The notes under the pieces: model-generated
The model's input: only the letters and a program-made list of their open reading frames with translations
Told to the model about the DNA's origin: nothing
The model's database searches: none
Source of the DNA: Lachnospiraceae bacterium
GTDB taxonomy: Bacteria; Bacillota; Clostridia; Lachnospirales; Lachnospiraceae
Direction: 5' to 3'
Length of the DNA stretch: 32,144 bases
NCBI GenBank assembly: GCA_017634175.1
Contig: JAGBNY010000019.1
Coordinates: 1 to 32,144 of the forward strand
Translations under genes and position numbers: made by a program
Shown here: piece after piece, positions 16,473 through 24,146 of the stretch
Layout: each line of letters begins with the position of its first letter
How positions within the stretch are numbered: position 1 is the first letter of the stretch

Positions 16473-16543
16473 AGCAGGATACGGGAGTCGGACCCGCCTC
16501 ACCGGCTTGGGAAGCCGGTGTACTACCGATGTACTAATCCTGC
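16473..16543 (-). tRNA. tRNA-Gly (anticodon CCC)
   Basis: The acceptor stem GCAGGAT / ATCCTGC is perfect. The anticodon arm is CCGGC-TTCCCAA-GCCGG with anticodon CCC, reading GGG. The T arm GGGTCCGACTCCC is canonical and the discriminator base is T. The 3' CCA is not encoded. The gene stands alone with its own promoter and terminator. Confidence 0.95.
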
Positions 16544-16557
16544 GCTTGAATGAAAAT

Positions 16558-16586
16558 ATATTATCATACTCATTCTAAAAAATCAA
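16558..16586 (-). promoter_or_regulatory. Predicted promoter of tRNA-Gly
   Basis: TTGATT (16581-16586) and TAATAT (16558-16563) are 17 bases apart on the minus strand, placing the start site about eight bases before the tRNA. No terminator for the upstream gene is evident between 16645 and here. Confidence 0.6.
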
Positions 16587-16645
16587 GCACTTTTCATCAA
16601 TTTTAAAATCTTTTTTTAATCTGCTGCCACCCATGGTCAAAATAA

Positions 16646-17593
16646 TCACTCGCCGCCATTCATAGGAACCGCAGAATCCCCGGAATCTCCAGCTTCAGCG
16701 CCATCTTCCAAGTGTACCGTAGATTCACCTTCATCCTTTTCCTCTTCTGACAAAAGCTTCTCCGCCTTGTATTTATAGTATTTCACCAAGGCCTCTTCCA
16801 TGCTCAGAAGCTTCAAGTACCTGCTCCTAAAGGTCTTATAACCCCTTGCGGCGGATATCGTATATAAGTCCTCTCCTTCATATAGCCTGGCATTCATGAT
16901 CCTTTTCTCCACATGCATATACCCATGCAGATAATAAAGATGATTCTTGGGACAGCCAGACTTAAGCTCGTCAAGCATCTCCTTTATAGGGACAGCATCG
17001 TAAAAGCCGTCCCTTTCAGGTCTGGGATAGCTCGTATCAGTCATCACCCCGTTAAGCGCATCCCTCACAATCGTCAATGTCCTTATATCAAGACCCGATG
17101 TCCGGATAAAATTGCTGATTACAGGATACCAGTCATAGGCCACGGAGGAAATCCCGATTATCATCTGTCCCCTTTGGACATTGCCCCTCTCGTTTCTCCT
17201 GAGTCCCGCCCTGATGAATTCTTGATTCAATTGCATGGCTGAAAGCTCCAGATACTTTATCAGATCATCCTCCAAAGGAGGGATCATGAGCTTCCTGTCC
17301 ATCTCCTCCATCTCGTCCCTGATAGAGGCAAAAAAAGTTACTGATGGAAAATATGGCTTTTTTTCTAATGACCTCTTTTTCAGATAATCAAAAAGAGAAC
17401 CCCTCGGAAGGTTCCAGCGCGTATAAATCACAAAAGTCCTTATGATGGAAGTCTTAACCCTTTCATACCTCGTATTCTCGTAAAGCCATTCAATCGCCCC
17501 CAGTATGCTGTTCATATCATCCAGGCTGGAGAAAGGATGGTTCTTCACGGCAATAACCTTCCCATCATTCCGAATCATCCATGAGCTATCCAC
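16646..17593 (-). CDS. Protein of unknown function downstream of rluD
   Basis: I do not recognise this 315-residue protein. It is soluble, with no signal or membrane segment. The body is rich in aromatic and basic residues: SWMIRNDGKVIAVKNHPF at the start, then WLYENTRYERVKTSIIRTF, and ISSVAYDWYPVISNFIRTSG in the middle. A short segment, LHGYMHVEKRIMNARLYEGE, precedes a lysine- and tyrosine-rich helix. The last 35 residues are acidic and glycine-rich, probably disordered. A longer frame extends upstream into rluD, but GTG at 17591-17593, seven bases after AGGAGG and two bases past the rluD stop, is the likely start. Being coupled to lspA and rluD suggests constitutive expression; no catalytic motif is evident. 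Confidence 0.75.
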   Translation of the reverse strand: MDSSWMIRNDGKVIAVKNHPFSSLDDMNSILGAIEWLYENTRYERVKTSIIRTFVIYTRWNLPRGSLFDYLKKRSLEKKPYFPSVTFFASIRDEMEEMDRKLMIPPLEDDLIKYLELSAMQLNQEFIRAGLRRNERGNVQRGQMIIGISSVAYDWYPVISNFIRTSGLDIRTLTIVRDALNGVMTDTSYPRPERDGFYDAVPIKEMLDELKSGCPKNHLYYLHGYMHVEKRIMNARLYEGEDLYTISAARGYKTFRSRYLKLLSMEEALVKYYKYKAEKLLSEEEKDEGESTVHLEDGAEAGDSGDSAVPMNGGE

Positions 17594-17594
17594 T

Positions 17595-18551
17595 TCATTC
17601 CCTCCTAAAGCGCTTAAGCAAGTTTTCAAAATATTCAGGCAAAGGCGCCTGCGTCTCAATGTACTCTCCCGTTGTAGGCTGATGGAACCCAAGCACCCTT
17701 GCATGCAGGCACTGCCCATCCAGTTTTAAGGACTCACTAACTCTCAAGGCTCCTCCTCCGCCATATATCCCGTCACCCAGGACAGGGCGATTGATATAGG
17801 CCATATGCACCCTTATCTGGTGAGTGCGCCCGGTCTCTAGCTGGAGAGAGAGCCAGGCGCAATCCCTGAACTGCTCTCTTACCACATAATGAGTAACAGC
17901 CCTCTTCCCGCTCGGATCCACGGCCATCTTCTTCCTGTCCCTTTTTGAACGCCCTAAAGGGGCGTTAACCGTACCCTGAGCCTCTCTCATGACCCCGCAC
18001 ACTATAGCGTCATATTTCCTCACTATCTTATGCTCTTTAAGCTCATCGGCAATCGCCCGGTGAGCCCTGTCATTCTTGCAAACTATCACCGAACCCGTGG
18101 TATCCATGTCTATCCTATGGACTATTCCGGGGCGCAGCACCCCATTGATCCCAGACAAGTCCCCGCAATGAAAAAGACAGGCATTGACAAGGGTCCCATT
18201 CATGTGCCCTGGAGCCGGATGAACCACCATCCCCTTCGGCTTATTTACAACCAAGACATCCTCGTCCTCATACAGGATATCCAAGGGGATGTCTTCAGGA
18301 AGCACCTCCGCCTCCCTCACTTCAGGCAAGGTGACAGATACGATATCCCCCGCCTTTACCTTGTCCTTACCTTTGGGCAGCTTTCCATTCACAGTAATCA
18401 TCTTTTGTTCGATGAGGTTAGAAATCCTGGTCCTGGAAATATCCGTAAAATGGGATGCTACGACCTTATCCAGCCGCACGCCCTCGTCACCCAAAGAGGC
18501 CGAAAATGAAAACTCCCCACCCAATCCCTCGTCGCAAAGTTCTTCGTTCAC
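17595..18551 (-). CDS. rluD: RluA/RluD-family 23S rRNA pseudouridine synthase
   Basis: The enzyme isomerises uridine to pseudouridine in 23S rRNA; the RluD subgroup modifies helix 69 (positions 1911, 1915, 1917). An N-terminal S4 RNA-binding domain is seen at about 22-85 (VRLDKVVASHFTDISRTRISNLI). The catalytic motif is HRIDMDTTG at 145-153, with D148 as the nucleophile, and the later block LETGRTHQIRVHM is typical. Length 318 is normal. GTG at 18551 overlaps the lspA stop by four bases. The lspA-rluD order is common in Bacillota. RlmH, encoded elsewhere in this window, acts on the same helix after pseudouridylation. Confidence 0.92.
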   Translation of the reverse strand: MNEELCDEGLGGEFSFSASLGDEGVRLDKVVASHFTDISRTRISNLIEQKMITVNGKLPKGKDKVKAGDIVSVTLPEVREAEVLPEDIPLDILYEDEDVLVVNKPKGMVVHPAPGHMNGTLVNACLFHCGDLSGINGVLRPGIVHRIDMDTTGSVIVCKNDRAHRAIADELKEHKIVRKYDAIVCGVMREAQGTVNAPLGRSKRDRKKMAVDPSGKRAVTHYVVREQFRDCAWLSLQLETGRTHQIRVHMAYINRPVLGDGIYGGGGALRVSESLKLDGQCLHARVLGFHQPTTGEYIETQAPLPEYFENLLKRFRRE

Positions 18552-19132
18552 GTCTCCTCCTCCTTCTCTCGAAAAGCAGAATGAATATACGGATTCCGGG
18601 CTTTCTTCAAGTTCAGGTCTTCTTCACTATACACAAAGAGAAACAGCACGAGCAGCGCAAATGCAGAGACAGTCACGTAAATATCTGCCACGTTGAATAT
18701 CGGAAAATTGATGTAAACAACGTAGATAAAATCAATCACGTATTCCAATCGGAAGCGGTCAATCATATTGCCGATTGCCCCAGCGCACATCAGGCAAAGA
18801 AAGAAGCGAAGTACATGATATTTCTTTGAAGCGGGCAGCCTCAGAAGATAATAGATCACAAAGACAACGAAGGCGGCCCCTATTATCAAGAAGAACACCT
18901 TCTTATTCTGGAACATCCCGAAGGCAGCCCCCCTATTCTCCAAATACTGCAGCACTAAGAAATCTTTAATAATTGACATCGGGGGCTGTCCCTTGAGATG
19001 GATATGTGCCAATGACTTGGTGTATTGATCAAAATAGACCAAAGCAGAGGTAAAAATTATGTCCAATATGAAAAAGAGTACATTATTTGGTTTTTTATAT
19101 GTATTAAAAGTGGTAGTATACCTCTTATCCAT
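18548..19132 (-). CDS. lspA: Lipoprotein signal peptidase LspA
   Basis: LspA is the membrane aspartic protease that cleaves the signal peptide of prolipoproteins after lipidation. The catalytic Asp blocks are GAIGNMIDR and FNVADIYVTVSAF. Four membrane helices are visible. The ENRGAAFGMFQ loop is characteristic. The frame is open further upstream, but ATG at 19132 (MDKRYTTTF) with AGGAG five bases before it is preferred, giving 194 residues, somewhat longer than the usual 150-170. The last ~20 residues form a charged tail (SEEDLNLKKARNP). Its substrates would include the DUF3048 lipoprotein and the DacF-like protein encoded nearby. Confidence 0.95.
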   Translation of the reverse strand: MDKRYTTTFNTYKKPNNVLFFILDIIFTSALVYFDQYTKSLAHIHLKGQPPMSIIKDFLVLQYLENRGAAFGMFQNKKVFFLIIGAAFVVFVIYYLLRLPASKKYHVLRFFLCLMCAGAIGNMIDRFRLEYVIDFIYVVYINFPIFNVADIYVTVSAFALLVLFLFVYSEEDLNLKKARNPYIHSAFREKEEET

Positions 19133-19166
19133 CCATTCTCCTTTTGAACAACTGAAATAGAGTCCC

Positions 19167-19194
19167 AATATAATTAAGTAGCCAAATATTGCAA
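19167..19194 (-). promoter_or_regulatory. Predicted promoter of lspA-rluD
   Basis: TTGCAA (19189-19194) and TATATT (19167-19172) are 16 bases apart on the minus strand, between the sepF terminator and lspA. Confidence 0.5.
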
Positions 19195-19227
19195 TTGCGT
19201 TTTACCAGCTTGACGACCTTATCGCAC

Positions 19228-19256
19228 AAAAAGGAGCGGGAAACCCGCTCCTTTTT
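19228..19256 (-). terminator. Intrinsic terminator after sepF
   Basis: Perfect 13-base arms (AAAAAGGAGCGGG and its complement) surround a three-base loop. The outer A/T pairs give a U run on either strand, so it could work in both directions. On the minus strand it closes the HlyD-like/yggS/sepF transcript. Confidence 0.93.
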
Positions 19257-19314
19257 ATATAGCACATCTGATAAAGTGATGAAAGCAAAATTTAAACCCT
19301 GAGTCACAAAAAAC

Positions 19315-19842
19315 TCATCTGCGGCCGACCATGCCGCTTGCGGCCGGCAGCTCTAAAGAATCCATTAAAAATGCCTGCCCATCTCCATTAAGGCCAACTG
19401 TCTTAGGAGCCACTATGAAGATGTAATCAGATATCTTCAGCATATTGCCGTCCAAGGTGTAGCAGCACCCCGAAATCGTGTCAATTACCTTCTGAGCGTA
19501 AGTCTCGCTTACGCTGTTAGCATTCTCCAGATTGAGCACGACCGACTTATCTGTCTTCAAGGCATCCATGATGTCGCAGATAGTGTCCTCGTTCGGAGTC
19601 GGCTTGAACATTATTATTTCCCTGCCAGTAGAGGATTTCCCCTTAACCTTACGCATGGGAGTAATGTTGTTCTTTACAGACCCTTGCGAAGACGATCTGT
19701 TGACAAAGCGTTTGCGAGAAGAGACTTCTTCCTCTTCCTCATCTTCTTCCGCCTCGTCTTCATCGACATAGTCATCATCGTAGTCATCATCGTAGTCGTC
19801 CCTAACTCCTACCATTCCTGCAATCTTGTCAAATAAACTCAT
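19315..19842 (-). CDS. sepF: Cell division protein SepF
   Basis: SepF tethers and bundles FtsZ at the membrane during septum formation. The N-terminal amphipathic helix MSLFDKIAGMVGV should bind the membrane. It is followed by a strikingly acidic stretch (about residues 15-40) with repeated DDYDDDY units. The C-terminal globular domain (DUF552) runs from about 75 (REIIMFKPTPNEDTICDIMD) to 165. ATG at 19842 with GGAGG eight bases upstream is chosen over a longer frame, giving 175 residues. It lies 53 bases after yggS, a conserved pairing. Confidence 0.94.
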   Translation of the reverse strand: MSLFDKIAGMVGVRDDYDDDYDDDYVDEDEAEEDEEEEEVSSRKRFVNRSSSQGSVKNNITPMRKVKGKSSTGREIIMFKPTPNEDTICDIMDALKTDKSVVLNLENANSVSETYAQKVIDTISGCCYTLDGNMLKISDYIFIVAPKTVGLNGDGQAFLMDSLELPAASGMVGRR

Positions 19843-19895
19843 CTCTCTATCCTCCCCGGATTTAATAAGTATTTCTGCCCCTATCCCCAAAAGGA

Positions 19896-20606
19896 TCAGA
19901 GCCGCTTCCTTTCGCCAAAGATACCGGTGCCAACCCTTACCATGGTCGCTCCCTCCTCTATGGCTACCTCAAAATCCCCTGTCATACCCATTGACAGGAC
20001 ATTCAAATAAGCCTTTCCGAGCTTATTGTTTATATCATCGGAAATTGCCTTCATTTTTCGGAAGTATTTGCGGTTATTCTCTGGATCATCCTGGATAGGA
20101 GCTACGCACATCAGTCCCTTAACTGATACATGCTCCAAATCCATGATTTTGCTGACCAATTCATAGGTCTCATTTGCGCTTACTCCGAATTTTGAATCTT
20201 CATTTCCGATATTTACTTCAACAAGGACATTTACATTGATGTCCCGCTTATAAGCCTGCTCTTCTATCTCATAAGCGAGAGCATATGAGTCCACGGAATG
20301 GATCAAAAAAACCTTGTCAATTATCTGCTTAACCTTATTGCGCTGCAGATGTCCAATCATATGCCATCTTATGTCCTTGGGCATTTTATCGTACTTGCTT
20401 AATATTTCCTGCACCTTATTCTCTCCAAAGTCCCTTACACCGAAGTCATATGCCTTCAGCATATCGAAGATGGGCTTCGTCTTGCTGACCGCGATCAGCT
20501 TAACGGTTTTGATCTCCCTGTTGGCCCTCATACAGGAAAGCCGCATGCTTTCCCTTACTTCCTCCAGATTTTCTTTTATAAAACGAGTCTTCTCCAGCAT
20601 AGCCAT
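19896..20606 (-). CDS. yggS: YggS-family pyridoxal phosphate homeostasis protein
   Basis: This single-domain (beta/alpha)8 protein binds pyridoxal 5'-phosphate without known catalysis and affects PLP and amino acid balance. The PLP lysine is K42 in LIAVSKTKP. The blocks FGENKVQE, WHMIGHLQRNK, LSMGMTGDFEVAI and VRVGTGIFGER are all intact. Length 236 is normal. It lies five bases after the HlyD-like gene and upstream of sepF, a neighbourhood common in Bacillota. Its N-terminal start could be the ATG two codons further in (MLEK). Confidence 0.95.
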   Translation of the reverse strand: MAMLEKTRFIKENLEEVRESMRLSCMRANREIKTVKLIAVSKTKPIFDMLKAYDFGVRDFGENKVQEILSKYDKMPKDIRWHMIGHLQRNKVKQIIDKVFLIHSVDSYALAYEIEEQAYKRDINVNVLVEVNIGNEDSKFGVSANETYELVSKIMDLEHVSVKGLMCVAPIQDDPENNRKYFRKMKAISDDINNKLGKAYLNVLSMGMTGDFEVAIEEGATMVRVGTGIFGERKRL

Positions 20607-20611
20607 AAAAT

Positions 20612-22267
20612 TTAGAGGAAGAAATCCTTGTCCTCTACATCCTTTCCGTTCAGCACGATGTGATCATAGACATTGAGTCCATACATCGTACCTGATTCCA
20701 CAATCGCATACTCCTTATTTGCATAAAGCAGATTTATCTTCCTAAAGTCAGCATATCCGCTGTTCATATTATAAACACCAGTCAGCTTAGTCTTTTCACT
20801 TACTGTATATTGCTCGGTAGAATCCGGTTTTATCAAGACATCGCCGGAAGAGAAGACCTTAGTATCCACATAGTACATTCCATCTATCTTGTCGTATACT
20901 TCAGCTTTTACGAATTCAGTTGATTTTTCACCGCTTTCAAGATAAGTCTCTCTAATGAACCCATCAGAATCAGAATCCCCTCCTCGGGTCAGATATTCCT
21001 CCGGCACCAAGTAGAAATCCTTATCGACTATGGCCGACCTGGGTATCTTCAATCCATCCTTTTCATTGGTCAAGAGTTCTATATCAATATAACGGTCTGT
21101 CGCAAAAGTAATCATGGAGTTATTGAAGGAGAGCTCCAGGTAATCCCCATCCTCCAAGTGATGAATCGTCATCAAAGCCCATGCAGTGTACCCATTCTTC
21201 AAGAAGCGGACATTTATATATTTTCCATCCTCAATGCCGCTGTCCCCGGTCTCTTCTGCGCTATTCCAGCTTTCGTCCCAGGGCACCACTATGGACCAGT
21301 TCTCGCTGCGGATAATCTTGAAAGCATTCTCGTTTTCAGAAACTATGGTGTTTGAATTGTGCATGTCTCGCATATGGGACTGTTCATCAAAAACGAACTT
21401 GTTAACCATATCCGCTTTTACGGACTCCAGTCCATCAGTAGAATAAACTACGACCCCTGCATCATCCGCATACTCCATGTTAACGGTACTTGTTATTGTG
21501 CCATTATTCGATACGCCTCGAAGAGTTTCTAAGACATTAGCATTGACAAGTTTTTCAATGGTACTGCCCGCTGTGTACTTAAAATCGTATACTGTCCTAA
21601 AATTACTTGGATAGAAGGACTTGCGAAAATTCATAATGCTGGTCTTCAATTCCAAGAGATCTTTATCGGTCAGGTTCATGCTGATAGATTGGTTTTCCTG
21701 CAGGATTTCTGAAAGCCTGCCCGTCTCATCTATGGAACAAACCAAAGCCCCATTCGAGACCCGCTCTGACTCCCTGGCATAATAATTGATGTATCCAGAC
21801 GCCTCCGCCTTCTTGACAATCTCATCCCTTATGGCCACGCCCCGGGCTGCCTTATTCACAGCCAAGGAACCCTTTTTCACCTCGTAGCCTGTGACCCTGG
21901 TCTCTTGAGCTGAAGAGACTATTATAGCCACTATATATGCAGCAATCAGTCCGAAAATCAGTAAGCCAGTGTCTATTCTATGCTTGTTCCTTCGAAATCG
22001 GCGAATCTTTCTTCTCTCTGCAATCCTGCGCCGCCTCTCCCTGACTGCCTCGATCCTTGCTCTACGCCTTTCTTTCTTCAGCCTCTCCTTTTCAAGCTTT
22101 TTCCGCTCTCTTAAAGATCGGCGATCTAAGCGTTTTCTCTCCTTTAGCTCTCTCCTTTTCCTAAGTTCAATTCTTCTTCTCTGCTCTTGCCTTTTCTTCT
22201 CCCTATTTTCAGAAAGCCTTCTTGGCGCCCTGCCTCGACTGCTTCCTCTCCCCCGCGCTCTTTCCAT
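20612..22267 (-). CDS. HlyD-like membrane protein with an extremely basic N-terminal tail
   Basis: The C-terminal ~450 residues resemble the HlyD-like (membrane fusion type) proteins that clostridia encode upstream of yggS-sepF. One membrane helix lies at about 101-119 (GLLIFGLIAAYIVAIIVSS), followed by an extracellular beta-rich part with a lipoyl-like segment (GYINYYARESERVSNGALVC) and a later barrel-like region (LKIPRSAIVDKDFYLVP). The first 99 residues are unusual: 50 are Arg or Lys against about 16 acidic residues, probably helical and cytoplasmic. No transporter gene is adjacent, so an efflux role is doubtful and a division or envelope role is inferred from context. The ATG at 22267 lacks a near Shine-Dalgarno; no other start is in frame after an upstream TAA. 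Confidence 0.8.
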   Translation of the reverse strand: MERARGRGSSRGRAPRRLSENREKKRQEQRRRIELRKRRELKERKRLDRRSLRERKKLEKERLKKERRRARIEAVRERRRRIAERRKIRRFRRNKHRIDTGLLIFGLIAAYIVAIIVSSAQETRVTGYEVKKGSLAVNKAARGVAIRDEIVKKAEASGYINYYARESERVSNGALVCSIDETGRLSEILQENQSISMNLTDKDLLELKTSIMNFRKSFYPSNFRTVYDFKYTAGSTIEKLVNANVLETLRGVSNNGTITSTVNMEYADDAGVVVYSTDGLESVKADMVNKFVFDEQSHMRDMHNSNTIVSENENAFKIIRSENWSIVVPWDESWNSAEETGDSGIEDGKYINVRFLKNGYTAWALMTIHHLEDGDYLELSFNNSMITFATDRYIDIELLTNEKDGLKIPRSAIVDKDFYLVPEEYLTRGGDSDSDGFIRETYLESGEKSTEFVKAEVYDKIDGMYYVDTKVFSSGDVLIKPDSTEQYTVSEKTKLTGVYNMNSGYADFRKINLLYANKEYAIVESGTMYGLNVYDHIVLNGKDVEDKDFFL

Positions 22268-22329
22268 ATTATCAAATAGGGGAACAAATGCCTTATGCCC
22301 CCTTTAACTTATGGATGCCATCAACATCC

Positions 22330-22389
22330 AAAAAAATAATAGGGAACTAAAGCCCTTTTGAGATAATTCTCAAAACAGCTCCAGTCCCC
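22330..22389 (-). terminator. Strong intrinsic terminator upstream of the HlyD-like gene
   Basis: On the minus strand the arms GGGGACT, GGAGC and TTTTGAGA pair in order with TCTCAAAA, GCTTT and AGTTCCC. The loop is four bases with one small internal loop. Seven T follow after a short gap. It would end transcription coming from 22601-23023 or a small RNA in between. Confidence 0.85.
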
Positions 22390-22420
22390 CGACTATTATT
22401 CATGACCTAACCTTCGGATA

Positions 22421-22438
22421 GGGTTCAAAACTGAACCC
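22421..22438 (-). repeat. Perfect 7-bp hairpin in the gene-free stretch
   Basis: GGGTTCA and TGAACCC close over a four-base loop. It stands about 30 bases before the terminator and could be an element of a structured RNA. Confidence 0.5.
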
Positions 22439-22600
22439 AGGCATAGATCAAACTTGTAGTATTTCAAGACCCGATACTTTGAAAGATCCTAAACCTTCAA
22501 CCCGGTCCTTAAGTTTGCAGACAAAATCTCTCCATATGAAGAATCATTTATCCGCATAGCCAAATCTGCTGCTTTCTCAATAAGAAACTATGGCAAAAAA

Positions 22601-23023
22601 TCACAAAGCGATAAAGACTTTTTCTTTAATGTCCTCTGGCAAATCCTCTTTATTGCAGGTAAGGCTCACAGTGATTTTAACATTGAACTTATTCCCAAGC
22701 TTATCCAGCCGCCTAACAAGTTCCTCTGCCTGTCCTACGCTGTCCAAATATGCTGACTTCATGAACTGATCCACATAAAGATCCTCTAGATCGTGATCTC
22801 CCGATATGATTCCGGCAATGAATCCCTCAAATTGGTCTGTATTGGTAATTCCATATTCTGAAATATTGACGAAACGGACAGAGTTCTTTACTTCGAACAT
22901 ATGGGAGAGATCTTTGTCAACAAATACCACGCTTCCCTTCGCTGAAGCTGCTGTCTTATTGACCTCTTCCAAAAAAACCTTCGTCTTCCCTTTTCCCTTT
23001 TCGCCAACGATTAATTGAACCAT
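22601..23023 (-). CDS. Small P-loop ATP-binding protein
   Basis: This 140-residue protein has a Walker A motif at its very N-terminus (LIVGEKGKGKTK) and a hydrophobic strand GSVVFVDKD that may follow the P-loop. Similar short clostridial proteins are often labelled twitching motility protein PilT, but the length is far below a PilT ATPase and no pilus genes are near, so that name is not reliable. There is no membrane segment. The C-terminal half contains a strand-rich stretch (FNVKITVSLTCNKEDLP). ATG at 23023 with GGAGG eight bases upstream is preferred over an ATG five codons earlier. It stands alone between two operons with its own promoter and a long 3' region. Confidence 0.75.
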   Translation of the reverse strand: MVQLIVGEKGKGKTKVFLEEVNKTAASAKGSVVFVDKDLSHMFEVKNSVRFVNISEYGITNTDQFEGFIAGIISGDHDLEDLYVDQFMKSAYLDSVGQAEELVRRLDKLGNKFNVKITVSLTCNKEDLPEDIKEKVFIAL

Positions 23024-23065
23024 TTCAGTATCCTCCATCCTTCAAAATAGAAGCGATATATCTCT

Positions 23066-23094
23066 ATTATATATCAACCATCGAAAAAGCACAA
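23066..23094 (-). promoter_or_regulatory. Predicted promoter of the small P-loop gene
   Basis: TTGTGC (23089-23094) and a perfect TATAAT (23066-23071) are 17 bases apart on the minus strand. The region up to the dacF stop at 23157 is AT-rich and has no clear terminator hairpin. Confidence 0.6.
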
Positions 23095-23156
23095 GTATAT
23101 TTTTTGTTTTTTCCTTATGCTTTTTTGTCAAAACATATGGGTTGAATTTTCCTATT

Positions 23157-24146
23157 TTATCCAACAGATTCAAGCATTTCTGTCATTTTTTTATAAAGAT
23201 TATCGACCCCCCTGCCTCTCATTATGCAAGAGATATAGGGTTTGCCTGATTTATCCTCACTTAAAAGCACCAGACATGACCCTGCTATCAATGTTGTTCC
23301 CGTTTTCCCCCCAACTATATTCAAGTTTTTTGGCGGCAAATACCTACCGTTCATGTACCCATTAGTATTCTTACATTCATATGAGACATCCTCGCCCTGG
23401 GCATTCTTCCATACAGTAGAATATTTATAAGTACTTATGATTTCCCTTATCGTATCATTTTTCACGGCCTCATTGAAAATCAAATACATATCGTATGCCG
23501 TGGTATAGTGATCTTCGTCATGCAGACCATTAGGATTCACAAAATGGGTGTTTGTGGCCCCAAGTTCCCTGGCCTTCTCGTTCATCTTGTCCGCAAAAGC
23601 CTCCACGGAGCCGCTTATGCCATCAGCGATCAATGTCGCGGCATCATTCGCTGAATATATCAAAAGAATATGAAGAGCCTGATCCAAGGTCATTTGGTCG
23701 CCAGATTGTATCTTTGCGCTCTGCACATCACTCTCGGTAACAACAACGTCCTCGCCAGCCTCCAATACCTGCTGCAGGTTTCCTTCCTCCAACGCGACTA
23801 TCGCTGTCATGACCTTGGTCATGCTCGCTGGATACATCCGTTCAAACGCACTTTTAGAGAAAAGGGGCTCATGGCCATCCACATCCACCATGATCGCAGA
23901 GCCTATCACGGAATCATCGAAAGTATCTCCGTCCAGCGAAAGCGAAGAAGCTATAGTGTCGCCGCTTACCACTGCCAAAGTACTGGCAAAAGACCCATAT
24001 CTGTTTTCATTCTTTATAATATCAAAGTCAAAAGAACTATTGGACTGAGCTATTGTATACGGAAGATCGAATTCTACCGCCCCGCAGCCACAAAGGCCTA
24101 TGGCACAGGACAGGCACAAAGGCAATACAAATCTCTTTCTATTCAC
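23157..24146 (-). CDS. D-alanyl-D-alanine carboxypeptidase (DacF/PBP5-type), predicted lipoprotein
   Basis: This low-molecular-weight penicillin-binding protein trims the terminal D-Ala from peptidoglycan stem peptides. The three active-site motifs are present: SMTK at 108-111, SAN at 165-167 and KTG at 281-283. The N-terminus has a signal sequence ending in LCGC with a candidate lipid anchor at C21, so the enzyme may be held at the membrane by a lipid rather than by a C-terminal helix. At 329 residues it lacks the C-terminal PBP5 domain of longer relatives. GTG at 24146 overlaps the mgsA stop by four bases. As last gene of the cell-shape operon it would act on the same wall that PBP2 and RodA build. 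Confidence 0.92.
   Translation of the reverse strand: MNRKRFVLPLCLSCAIGLCGCGAVEFDLPYTIAQSNSSFDFDIIKNENRYGSFASTLAVVSGDTIASSLSLDGDTFDDSVIGSAIMVDVDGHEPLFSKSAFERMYPASMTKVMTAIVALEEGNLQQVLEAGEDVVVTESDVQSAKIQSGDQMTLDQALHILLIYSANDAATLIADGISGSVEAFADKMNEKARELGATNTHFVNPNGLHDEDHYTTAYDMYLIFNEAVKNDTIREIISTYKYSTVWKNAQGEDVSYECKNTNGYMNGRYLPPKNLNIVGGKTGTTLIAGSCLVLLSEDKSGKPYISCIMRGRGVDNLYKKMTEMLESVG

Larger units (their letters stand above)
22268..22600. other. 333-bp gene-free stretch with RNA-like structure
   Basis: No convincing coding frame is found on either strand. On the minus strand there is an imperfect fold around 22440-22500, a perfect hairpin at 22421-22438 (GGGTTCA / TGAACCC, four-base loop), and then the terminator at 22330-22389. 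The last ~60 bases before the HlyD-like gene hold GGGG and CCCC blocks that could pair. This could be a long 3' UTR of the upstream gene or a separate small RNA. I found no match to 6S, tmRNA, RNase P, SRP RNA or a known riboswitch core. Confidence 0.6.

Noticed and set aside
22130..22150. Palindrome around AGATCG-C-CGATCT inside the HlyD-like gene
   Set aside because: It lies in the coding sequence of the Arg-rich tail and has no copy or context suggesting an operator.
22268..22600. 6S RNA, tmRNA, RNase P RNA or a ydaO-type riboswitch in the gene-free stretch
   Set aside because: None of the conserved core sequences is present. A short GGGGGAC block resembles part of ydaO but the rest does not follow.
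22601..23023. PilT-type twitching motility ATPase
   Set aside because: At 140 residues it is too short, lacks the PilT motifs beyond a Walker A, and has no pilus genes around it.
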